A DNA stretch of 64,000 nucleotides from SHZI01 sp963698405 (GTDB lineage Bacteria > Pseudomonadota > Gammaproteobacteria > Steroidobacterales > GCA-2729495), in contig CAVOQT010000017.1 in the NCBI GenBank assembly GCA_963698405.1, forward strand, positions 124,001-188,000, given 5' to 3'. A program made the translations under genes and the position numbers. Below are positions 45,334 to 52,617 of this stretch, in pieces. A model generated the notes under the pieces. That model searched no databases. It saw nothing but the letters and a program-made list of their open reading frames with translations, and had not been told where the DNA came from. Within the stretch, counting starts at the first letter, position 1. Each line of letters opens with the position of its first letter.

Positions 45334-45813
45334 CTAGTCGATCGTTACCTTGATCATCGTATCGCCTTGCTCGATGGCATCGACGACCTCCAGGCCCTTG
45401 CTGACCTTGCCAAATACGGTGTGCCGGCCGTCAAGGTGTGGCTGCGGTCCATGCGTGATAAAGAACTGACTGCCATTGGTCCCTGGACCGGCATTGGCCA
45501 TCGACAGCACGCCCCGCTCATGGCGCAACGGATTACCTTCAAACTCGTCCTCAAAACGGTAACCCGGACCACCACGCCCGCTACCCGTCGGGTCACCGCC
45601 CTGAACCATGAAATCAGCGATAACGCGATGAAAAACCACGCCGTCATAAAAACCGTCGCGGGCGAGGAATACAAAATTATTGACGGTTTTAGGCGCATGT
45701 TCCGGGAACAGTTCGATCTCAATACTGCCCTTTTCCGTTTCAATCACCGCCTTGTAGGTGCGGTTGGTTTCTACCTGCATGGCAGGCGGACTTGAATACT
45801 GCTTTGTAGCCAC
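45334..45813 (-). CDS. Cyclophilin-type peptidyl-prolyl cis-trans isomerase
   Basis: The 159-residue protein is a cytoplasmic PpiB-type cyclophilin with no signal peptide. Characteristic segments are VVFHRVIADFMVQGGDPTG, with the catalytic Arg, then SMANAGPGTNGSQFFI and LDGRHTVFGKV. The GTG at 45813 has GGAG 7 bp upstream; a longer reading frame exists but runs into greB's leader, and an ATG 11 codons later is also plausible. It folds proteins by isomerising prolyl bonds. It is divergent from greB with 100 bp between starts. Confidence 0.95.
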   Translation of the reverse strand: MATKQYSSPPAMQVETNRTYKAVIETEKGSIEIELFPEHAPKTVNNFVFLARDGFYDGVVFHRVIADFMVQGGDPTGSGRGGPGYRFEDEFEGNPLRHERGVLSMANAGPGTNGSQFFITHGPQPHLDGRHTVFGKVSKGLEVVDAIEQGDTMIKVTID

Positions 45814-45913
45814 GGAGCAACTCCAGATACTTTGGGGGTTGTGTTTATACCAGATGAGGTGACCCCGACGGGCTGTATATGGCGTAGGCTTGCCTGAACG
45901 GCGGAGCGTACTG

Positions 45914-46540
45914 ATGAACAAGGCATTCACACGGGAGCCAGATCCCGATGACGACAACGACGATACCGCAGCCAGCAAATCGGCAGCGCCGACGCTGCCC
46001 GCAGGCACCCGAAACTACATAACCCCGGGTGGCTGCCAGCGCCTCAAGGATGAACTCCAGTACCTGCTGAACAAGGAACGGCCGGCAGTCACCGCTGTCG
46101 TTTCATGGGCCGCCAAAAATGGTGATCGCAGTGAAAATGCCGACTACCAGTACGGCAAGCGACGCCTGCGGGAAATTGACCGGCGCATCCGCTTTCTCGG
46201 CCAGCGTATCGATCTGGCAGAGATCATTGACCCGGAGGAGCCGCGCAGCGGCGATCGTGCCAAGCAGATTTTTTTTGGTGCAACAGTCAGTTATCAGGGG
46301 CAGCAGGGCGCACTGCATACGATTACCATCGTTGGAGTCGATGAGATCGATCTCTCGCTGGGTCGTATCAGCTGGGTCTCACCACTGGCACGCGCGATGC
46401 TCAAGGCACAGGCTGGCGACCGGCTGACATTTCAGGCCCCTGCAGGGACTGAAGATCTGAGTATCATCAAAGTGGATTATTTACCCATCGAGACAGCAGT
46501 CTTCGCACCAGTCCCAATCGGGTTTGTCCCGGTGAAATAA
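45914..46540 (+). CDS. greB: Transcription elongation factor GreB
   Basis: GreB enters the RNA polymerase secondary channel and stimulates cleavage of backtracked RNA. The 208-residue protein contains the coiled-coil finger with the acidic tip (GDRSENADYQYGKRRLREIDRR) and the C-terminal FKBP-like domain (SPLARAMLKAQAGD). It is about 50 residues longer than E. coli GreB (158): an acidic N-terminal extension (DPDDDNDD) and a C-terminal tail of some 20 residues ending PIGFVPVK. The ATG at 45914 has GGAG upstream. Confidence 0.93.
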   Translation: MNKAFTREPDPDDDNDDTAASKSAAPTLPAGTRNYITPGGCQRLKDELQYLLNKERPAVTAVVSWAAKNGDRSENADYQYGKRRLREIDRRIRFLGQRIDLAEIIDPEEPRSGDRAKQIFFGATVSYQGQQGALHTITIVGVDEIDLSLGRISWVSPLARAMLKAQAGDRLTFQAPAGTEDLSIIKVDYLPIETAVFAPVPIGFVPVK

Positions 46541-46546
46541 GCCTGC

Positions 46547-47443
46547 TCAGGCAGCCTTGCGCTTCGCATTGCATTTTTTCATGAAATCGGTGTCCACCAT
46601 CGTCACGCCCTGCGACTTGGCTTCCTTCACTATGCCCTTCAGGGCAACCTTGAGGAACACACCCGGCACATCGATGAGCAGACCGCAGGCCGCCTCGTCA
46701 AAACGCACCTGTGGATCGAGTTTGTTTGCCACATAGTAGATATGGCTGCTTTTTGCCCCTTCTGGTTTCGGTACATCGACGGCAAAGGGTTTGTTGTGTG
46801 AGCAGAAGAAAAAGCGCGCATCACCGGCATCGTTATGCCGGAAACCATAGGAGATCGGTACTCCGGGGAACTCCTTCTGCTCCATCAATCGTGCATGGAC
46901 TGAGTCCTTCAGCAGGACATTTGTGATTTTCAGGCGCCAGAACTGCTCTACGGCTGAAGCATCAGTGTCACGTTTGGGTTCATACCTGAACGACCCGTCC
47001 ACCTCGCATTCGAAAACCTGGAATGCGTCCTGCATGATCAACGGGTAGCTCGGATCCCCGGCATACTTGGCATTGGGACTGGCCGCCAGCTTGAAGGGAA
47101 TATTCTTCATCTTTTCTACCGGGTCGAGCCCTGGATAGCCCAGATTCACTACATGTCGGAGCCAGCTCTTTCTGAATTCAATGAAGTTCAGGGCAGCTTT
47201 GCTGCCATGCCGAAGATTGTTACAGGTATTGGAGCCTGCGCGAGCCACCAGGAGCATGGATGGCTCTTCGATGATGTCCAGCGGAAAGCACAGGGAATAT
47301 GGCCCAATGGAGGTGTGCCCCATTTCACTGACCGTAGTGACCAGGGCGAATGGCATCGGAAAGAAAGCTGAGGACTGATAGAAGTTATCGCGCGGATGAA
47401 TGCTCTGATAACCCTCTTCCCGTCGACTGGCAGGCCGCCGCAA
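46547..47443 (-). CDS. Flavin reductase-like FMN-binding domain protein
   Basis: The 298-residue protein has the split-barrel flavin reductase pattern: NFYQSSAFFPMPFALVTTVSEMG, then IGPYSLCFPLDIIEEPSMLLVA and AALNFIEF, with a long C-terminal extension. Such proteins supply reduced flavin to oxygenases or bind FMN themselves. The start is unclear: the frame opens at a TTG (47443) and no ATG precedes the conserved region. A conserved-looking SIHPRDNFYQ segment starts 13 residues in. It could serve the Rieske or another oxygenase, but no direct link is visible. It is convergent with greB. Confidence 0.7.
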   Translation of the reverse strand: MRRPASRREEGYQSIHPRDNFYQSSAFFPMPFALVTTVSEMGHTSIGPYSLCFPLDIIEEPSMLLVARAGSNTCNNLRHGSKAALNFIEFRKSWLRHVVNLGYPGLDPVEKMKNIPFKLAASPNAKYAGDPSYPLIMQDAFQVFECEVDGSFRYEPKRDTDASAVEQFWRLKITNVLLKDSVHARLMEQKEFPGVPISYGFRHNDAGDARFFFCSHNKPFAVDVPKPEGAKSSHIYYVANKLDPQVRFDEAACGLLIDVPGVFLKVALKGIVKEAKSQGVTMVDTDFMKKCNAKRKAA

Positions 47444-47576
47444 CCTGTCAAAAATAGAGAGAAAATCTAAAATTGCCCACTCCGATTCATATCGTTGCAG
47501 GAGGCAGGCTACGCCGATCGCGGCTTCGTGCCTGTGACACTACTCACGTTATGACAGCTCAGGAATCGCTGATGGA

Positions 47577-48404
47577 TCATCGGGCGAAAGCCCGGGTGAA
47601 TAGCCGGTGTGTCTCGATCAGCGGATTGTCTGGCATTGCCAACTGTGCAGCGCGATAACCAGAACTGATCGTTTCCACCAACACTGTGGTGCTATCCAGT
47701 CTGAAATGAATACGCCATTCCTTGACTGCCAGACGGAGCATGTCCTCTTCACGCCGTATACGCCGATACGGATGGGGCTCAGCTCCCAGCGATAGTGTCG
47801 CGACAATCCGGTCGTGGATGGCCAGTCCGGTATGCGCTTCGATCCAGCTGGCCTGCTCCAGGGCTAGCGGTGAGAAACTGATCAGGCAGGGACTGACCGG
47901 ATCGGCAGGTGACGCCCCACTCTGTCGCTGCCCTGCATCATCAAGCCAACCACTGCGGGCCGCCGGATATGCATCCGTATAGGGCACATAGGGTTTGAGA
48001 TCGAGTACCGGCGTGCCATCCAGCATATCCACACCCCGCACATGAAGCGTAAGTCCGTCGATACGCTCCAGTTTCAAGGCAGATAGTCCGATCGGATTTG
48101 GCCGATAGGGTGCACGCGTGGCAAACACGCCCTTGCGCCCCGAAGAACTGCGTGGTGGCAGTACTTTGGGGCGCCACGTGGTGTTCAGGTGGAACCAGAA
48201 CACCACCCAGATATAGTCCCAGCCATCGAGATCCTGCAACGCGTGCTCGAAGTTATTGCCCGGAAACAACTCGATACGCCCCATGACATCAACTGCAGCA
48301 CCGGGCTGACGTGGCGCCTCAATCCTGCTGCTTGCACTGGTCCTGACAAAGCCGATGGGCTCCACGTTCAGGGAGTTGGCGTGGTCGGGGATTTCCGGTT
48401 TCAT
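47577..48404 (-). CDS. trmO: tRNA (t6A37) methyltransferase TrmO (TsaA/YaeB family)
   Basis: TrmO methylates threonylcarbamoyladenosine 37 of certain tRNA-Thr using SAM, through an unusual beta-barrel fold. The 275-residue protein has the family segments EPIGFVRTSA, LDGWDYIWVVFWFH, GVFATRAPYRPNPIGLS and LDLKPYVPYTDAYP. The C-terminal part (about 165-275) adds the TsaA C-terminal domain. Its ATG overlaps the methyltransferase stop upstream (ATGA, 48401-48404), so both are expressed together. Confidence 0.94.
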   Translation of the reverse strand: MKPEIPDHANSLNVEPIGFVRTSASSRIEAPRQPGAAVDVMGRIELFPGNNFEHALQDLDGWDYIWVVFWFHLNTTWRPKVLPPRSSSGRKGVFATRAPYRPNPIGLSALKLERIDGLTLHVRGVDMLDGTPVLDLKPYVPYTDAYPAARSGWLDDAGQRQSGASPADPVSPCLISFSPLALEQASWIEAHTGLAIHDRIVATLSLGAEPHPYRRIRREEDMLRLAVKEWRIHFRLDSTTVLVETISSGYRAAQLAMPDNPLIETHRLFTRAFAR

Positions 48405-49585
48405 GAAACCGGTGGTGATGCCAGCAAACGCTCCAGGCTGAATTCCCGGATGCCGAGTTGGCTTTTCAGTAACTCGTATGCAGCAGCGGACGCCAGATCA
48501 GGACGTTCCCTGCGGATCGCCCGCAGCAACAGGTTCTTGGGCGTATGTTCAAGATCGACGAATTCGACGATCTGCGTCTGATACCCCGCCCGCTCCAGGA
48601 TTGCGGCACGCAGTGCATCTGTCGCCAGCGCAGCAAATCTCTCCTTGAGGATGCCAAACCCCAGCATTGCGGGCAGCACGTCGGCCGAAAGCAGGCCGGC
48701 TACTTCATGCTGGCAGCATGGTGCCGCAAGGATCACCTGCGTCTGCCAGCGTATCGCCTGGGCAAGAGCGGCATCGCTGGCCGTATCGCAAGCATGCAGC
48801 GTGACTACCAGATCCAGCGGGCCAGATCGTGCATAACCGTCGATATTGCCGACTTCGAAGCGCAGGCCACGACATTCCAGCTGATCGGCAATACGCTGGC
48901 AGTCGCGTACGACCTCCGCCTTCAGATCAAGCCCGACGATTTGAACCTCGCGGTGGTGGATATTGCTCAGCAGATGATGCAGCGCGAAGGTCAGGTAACT
49001 CTTGCCGCAACCAAAGTCGATGATCTGCAAGGTGCCGGTAGCAGGCAGTTCCGGCAAGACATCAGCCACCAGTTCCAGAAACCGGTTCACCTGCCGGAAC
49101 TTGGCCTGCCTGGCAGCCTTCACCTGACCGGTGGGGGTCATGACACCAATGGCCTGCATGAAGGCGCAAGGCTGGCCCTCGGGAATGATGTATTGCTTGC
49201 GCCGGTCGTGGCTGAGCGCGGGTGCTGCACGGGAGGGTTTCCCTCGCGTCATGCGCACCTTGCCCCCGCCAGCAATACGCAAGGACAAATCAGCTGATTT
49301 TGTGAACAGATCAGCGTGTGAAAAGTCCTTGCCCAGCTGTGCGGCAACCCGCTCAAGCAACTCATCCGCATTCAGGTTGCGATGAAACTCCTGCTTCCCG
49401 CAGCGTTCGGCAAGCTGGTAGCGTCGCTGGCCCGATATCTCGAGCGGGCGCACACTGAGCCTGGATACCTGGCCCGATACACCATCAGGCGGGGTTGCCT
49501 GAGGCTGACTCAAGACCAGACCCCAGCATTCTTCCTGCTGCAAGGCGCTGGCCAGCTCAGCCAGGAATTGCTCCAGGGCGCTCAA
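48401..49585 (-). CDS. SAM-dependent methyltransferase, unknown substrate (Methyltransf_32-like)
   Basis: The 394-residue protein has an N-terminal region without recognised fold (about 1-170) and a Rossmann methyltransferase domain with motif I IIDFGCGKSYLTFALHHLL. Further along are VGLDLKAEVV, VTLHACDTASDAAL and APCCQHEVAGLL. The paired LHACDTATD and PCCQ segments match a family I recall as distant homologs of eukaryotic GSTCD/METTL-type proteins. Its position before trmO suggests RNA modification, but this is a guess. Confidence 0.75.
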   Translation of the reverse strand: MSALEQFLAELASALQQEECWGLVLSQPQATPPDGVSGQVSRLSVRPLEISGQRRYQLAERCGKQEFHRNLNADELLERVAAQLGKDFSHADLFTKSADLSLRIAGGGKVRMTRGKPSRAAPALSHDRRKQYIIPEGQPCAFMQAIGVMTPTGQVKAARQAKFRQVNRFLELVADVLPELPATGTLQIIDFGCGKSYLTFALHHLLSNIHHREVQIVGLDLKAEVVRDCQRIADQLECRGLRFEVGNIDGYARSGPLDLVVTLHACDTASDAALAQAIRWQTQVILAAPCCQHEVAGLLSADVLPAMLGFGILKERFAALATDALRAAILERAGYQTQIVEFVDLEHTPKNLLLRAIRRERPDLASAAAYELLKSQLGIREFSLERLLASPPVS

Positions 49586-49615
49586 TAGAGTATCCGTCGA
49601 CGCTGCTCACCTTGC

Positions 49616-49894
49616 TCAGTCATGTGCAAGCGATTTCGTCGTGAACAGGTAGTCTTTCAGCTCTTTGGACATCACGGGATCATTGCGGCGAATCCACTCG
49701 ATGAGCATGGATGCATGCTCCTTTTCCTCGTCGCGGTTATGCGCAAGGATTGCCTTGAGTTCCTCGTCCTGGCAAACATCAACTCGCTGGTTGTACCAGT
49801 CGACGGCCTCGAGCTCTTCCTTGAGGGACTCAATAGCGCGATGCATGTCCCGCGTCCTTGCTGAAAGCTCATTTCCCGGTTCCTGATAGCTCAT
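49616..49894 (-). CDS. Encapsulated ferritin (EncFtn)-like protein without encapsulin-targeting tail
   Basis: The 92-residue protein closely resembles Rhodospirillum rubrum EncFtn: EELEAVDWYNQRVD, ILAHNRDEEKEHA and EWIRRND are nearly identical blocks. By alignment from memory, ferroxidase residues are kept (E27, E57, H60, W33). EncFtn assembles as decamers inside encapsulin shells, addressed by a C-terminal LGIGSLK-like peptide. Here the protein ends shortly after LFTTKSLAHD with no such tail, and no encapsulin gene is in the window. The ATG at 49894 has GGAG upstream. It probably binds or oxidises iron without a shell. Confidence 0.85.
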   Translation of the reverse strand: MSYQEPGNELSARTRDMHRAIESLKEELEAVDWYNQRVDVCQDEELKAILAHNRDEEKEHASMLIEWIRRNDPVMSKELKDYLFTTKSLAHD

Positions 49895-50075
49895 GATGCA
49901 ACTCCCATACATGCGTGATTACAACCCGCCCCAGTGGGGCGCTTCCAGTAAATGGTAACGCCGGGCCACCGGCAGGGACAGTCTGACTGGCGGACACGGC
50001 ATTCAAGCCCGGCAGCAGGCCAGATACATTGTTTAGAATAGGGCTCCCGGAACGCCTGCTGCAGGAGAGACGTCC

Positions 50076-51479
50076 GTGCTGGATTTCAGAGGACTTGCAA
50101 GACTTCTTGAAGAGCGTGGTGAGCTGTACCGCATCAGCCGCCCGGTGGATCCCGAATTCGAGATGGCAGCTGTCATGGAGCAGATCGACCGGCAGCGGCG
50201 CGCATTCATCTTTGAAAACGTCATAGGCGCGCGATTCCCTGTCATCGGTGGCCTGCTGAACCGTATCGAGTGCTTCGGCTGGGCGCTCGGCAGTACGCCC
50301 GGCAAGCCGTTTACTGCTGACGATCTGGATGCCCGGTTTGAAGCCGCCAAGCGCAATCTCATTGCTCCGCGCGAAGTACCAACTGCAACGGTCAAGGAAG
50401 TCGTCCGCCGCGGTGCACAGATTGACCTCCCCGACCTGCCCGTACCAACTTTTTTCGAACTGGATAGCGGACCGTTTCTCACAGCGGCCTGCGGCATCTC
50501 GCGCAACCCGCACACCGGGCAATTGAATGTCGGGGTATACCGATCCTTGATCCTGGGGCCGAACACCCTGGCCGTTAATGCCAGTTCCCTGTCTGACCTC
50601 CGCAAGTTCTACCAGCATGCCGAGCAGCGCGGCGAATCGATGCCGGTCGCACTGGCAATCGGTGTCGAGCCAGCACTGCAGATGGCGGCAGCCTGCAAAC
50701 TGCCTCCCGATCAGTCTGAACTGGACCTGGCTGGTGGCCTGCAGGGCAAAGCCATCGATCTGGTCAAGTGCGAAACCAGTGATCTGCTGGTGCCGGCCAA
50801 TGCCGAAATGATCATCGAGGCCGAGGTCAGGTTTACAGGCAATATCGATAACACGCTTGGTGAATTCGCCGGACAGTACGGTCTGGAAACTGCACCGGTC
50901 GCTGAAGTCACTGCTATCACCCATCGCAAGGATGCGATGTTCTATTCGATCCTTGCGGGGCGAAACCCGGAACACAACACGCTGGGCTCCATTGCCACTT
51001 TTTCGATCCGACGCGCACTGATCGACGCACTGCGCAGCCAGTTGACCGGCATCGTGGATATCGATGTTTTTCTCGAACCCCGCATGGGTGCAATGGCGCA
51101 CATCGTCATTTCCATCCGCAAGCAGAATGATGCGGAACCGATGGCGCTCATTGAGGCCGCGTTCAAGGCGGCCGGCGGGTTTTTCCCGGTCAGCCGCATC
51201 ACCAAGCGCATTATCGTGGTCGACGAGGACGTAAATGTGCACGATCTCGGCGATGTCGAATGGGCCATGTACACGCGCGTCGCGCGTGCTGAAAAGTTCC
51301 GCGTGATTCCGGATGTCAGGAGCTGGGAACTTGAGCGTTGCGCCAAGGGTGACAAGGGCTCCCTGCGACTGGCCATCGATGCAACCAAGGATATCGAGGA
51401 CCGTGAAGAAATGCTGCGCCCGATCATCCCGGGTGCAGATGAAATCCGGCTTGCTGATTATCTGCTGAAGAAGTCATAG
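50076..51479 (+). CDS. UbiD family (prenylated-FMN) decarboxylase
   Basis: The 467-residue enzyme belongs to the prenyl-FMN-dependent decarboxylases that act on aromatic or alpha,beta-unsaturated acids. It shows LNVGVYRS, with the Arg that binds cofactor phosphate, the metal-binding EAEVRF with the conserved Glu, and GEFAGQYG with the Glu of the catalytic network. The GTG at 50076 has GGAG upstream; TAGAAT at 50034-50039 may be a -10. It is not beside ubiX or other ubiquinone genes, so a catabolic role is likelier than ubiquinone synthesis. The nitrilase-like gene follows after 2 bp. Confidence 0.92.
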   Translation: MLDFRGLARLLEERGELYRISRPVDPEFEMAAVMEQIDRQRRAFIFENVIGARFPVIGGLLNRIECFGWALGSTPGKPFTADDLDARFEAAKRNLIAPREVPTATVKEVVRRGAQIDLPDLPVPTFFELDSGPFLTAACGISRNPHTGQLNVGVYRSLILGPNTLAVNASSLSDLRKFYQHAEQRGESMPVALAIGVEPALQMAAACKLPPDQSELDLAGGLQGKAIDLVKCETSDLLVPANAEMIIEAEVRFTGNIDNTLGEFAGQYGLETAPVAEVTAITHRKDAMFYSILAGRNPEHNTLGSIATFSIRRALIDALRSQLTGIVDIDVFLEPRMGAMAHIVISIRKQNDAEPMALIEAAFKAAGGFFPVSRITKRIIVVDEDVNVHDLGDVEWAMYTRVARAEKFRVIPDVRSWELERCAKGDKGSLRLAIDATKDIEDREEMLRPIIPGADEIRLADYLLKKS

Positions 51480-51481
51480 CG

Positions 51482-52531
51482 ATGACAGACCCCTATATTG
51501 CCGTTGCCCTGCAGACCACCGTTCGCCATTGCGCGACACGGTCAGAGACTGAAAGAAACCTCACACACATCGGCAATATGCTCGATCTGGTATGCCATAT
51601 CTGCGCACTTGAGCTGCCGGTACGGCTCGTTGCGCTGGGCGAAGGTTGCATCCAGGGATTTGCCGACGAAATCCTGCACCTGTCATCCGCAGAATATGCG
51701 GCGACCATGGCAGCCGAAATTCCCGGGCCTGAGTCCGACTATCTGGCCGGCAAGGCCCGGCAGCACGGTATTTTTCTGATCGCCCAACTGAAGGAAAAAC
51801 TGCCGCAGTATCCCGACCGGTTCTTCAATACCGTGTTCATCATCGACCCTGCGGGCCAGATCATCTACAAGCACCGCAAGAACGTCGTGCTGTTTGTCGA
51901 GCATTCGACAACGCCGCACGATGTTTACGAGCAGTGGATCAAGGAGAATGGCGATACGCTGGATGCTTTCTTTCCGGTGGCAAAGACCGAGATCGGCAAT
52001 ATCGGCGGCAGCGTTGGCGTTGAAGGCGCATTCCCCGAGAGTTACCGCGGGTTTGCACTGAATGGCGCCGAGATCATGTATCGGGCATCCCTGCCCGAAC
52101 CCTGGGTGTCACGCGGGATCTGGGACATACAGAACCGGGCTCGCGCTGTCGACAACACCGCTTATCTGCTGGCACCCAACTGCGGCGCCCTGATCATGCC
52201 GGGCAACCCACCGACGACGATTGGCGGCGCACTGGGCGGACGCTCGATGATTGTCGGCTACAAGGGTGAGGTGCTGGCCCAAAGCAATGTAGTCGACGAC
52301 TGCTATGTGGCATCCGAGATCAATATCGATGCGCTGCGCCACTATCGTGAGCATGCGCGATTCCAGAACTGGCTGCCGTACCTGCGTACGGAGATCTATC
52401 AGAAGATTTATGCACAACCGGTCTGGCCGAAAAACCTTCCGACAATGGACGATGCGGGTACCGGGAAGGTGCTCGACGAGACGATAGGCCGTCTGACTGC
52501 ACGGGGCAGCTTCAGCAAACGCTCATCCTGA
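51482..52531 (+). CDS. Nitrilase/amidase-fold protein lacking the catalytic cysteine
   Basis: The 349-residue protein has the carbon-nitrogen hydrolase fold and is related to AmiE/AmiF amidases. E54 (ALGEG) and K133 (YKHRK) of the Glu-Lys-Cys triad are present, but the cysteine position is glycine: IGNIGGSVGVEG (G179, codon GGC) against IGNIGTLICAEG in the paralog at 54897-56033. The reading frame is intact and well conserved elsewhere, so it may be a pseudoenzyme. It starts 2 bp after the UbiD stop, which implies joint production and possibly a joint complex. Confidence 0.88.
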   Translation: MTDPYIAVALQTTVRHCATRSETERNLTHIGNMLDLVCHICALELPVRLVALGEGCIQGFADEILHLSSAEYAATMAAEIPGPESDYLAGKARQHGIFLIAQLKEKLPQYPDRFFNTVFIIDPAGQIIYKHRKNVVLFVEHSTTPHDVYEQWIKENGDTLDAFFPVAKTEIGNIGGSVGVEGAFPESYRGFALNGAEIMYRASLPEPWVSRGIWDIQNRARAVDNTAYLLAPNCGALIMPGNPPTTIGGALGGRSMIVGYKGEVLAQSNVVDDCYVASEINIDALRHYREHARFQNWLPYLRTEIYQKIYAQPVWPKNLPTMDDAGTGKVLDETIGRLTARGSFSKRSS

Positions 52532-52563
52532 TTATCGGCACAGGCTCAGGGCACCCCTCGCCC

Positions 52564-52590
52564 AAAAAAAAGCCGGCCATAAGGCCGGCT
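52564..52590 (-). terminator. Rho-independent terminator of fusA
   Basis: On the minus strand an AGCCGGCC-TTAT-GGCCGGCT hairpin is followed by a run of eight T residues, the classic terminator structure, 28 bp after the fusA stop. On the plus strand the trailing sequence CTCTTCTCG is a weaker U-tract, but it could also slow transcription from the nitrilase-like gene. Confidence 0.93.
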
Positions 52591-52617
52591 CTCTTCTCGT
52601 TCTGAGGCAGGCTCCGC

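Noticed and set aside
49869..51242. Long open frame antisense to ubiD (457 codons)
   Set aside because: It has no recognisable domains and mirrors the ubiD coding frame; UbiD itself has all family motifs.
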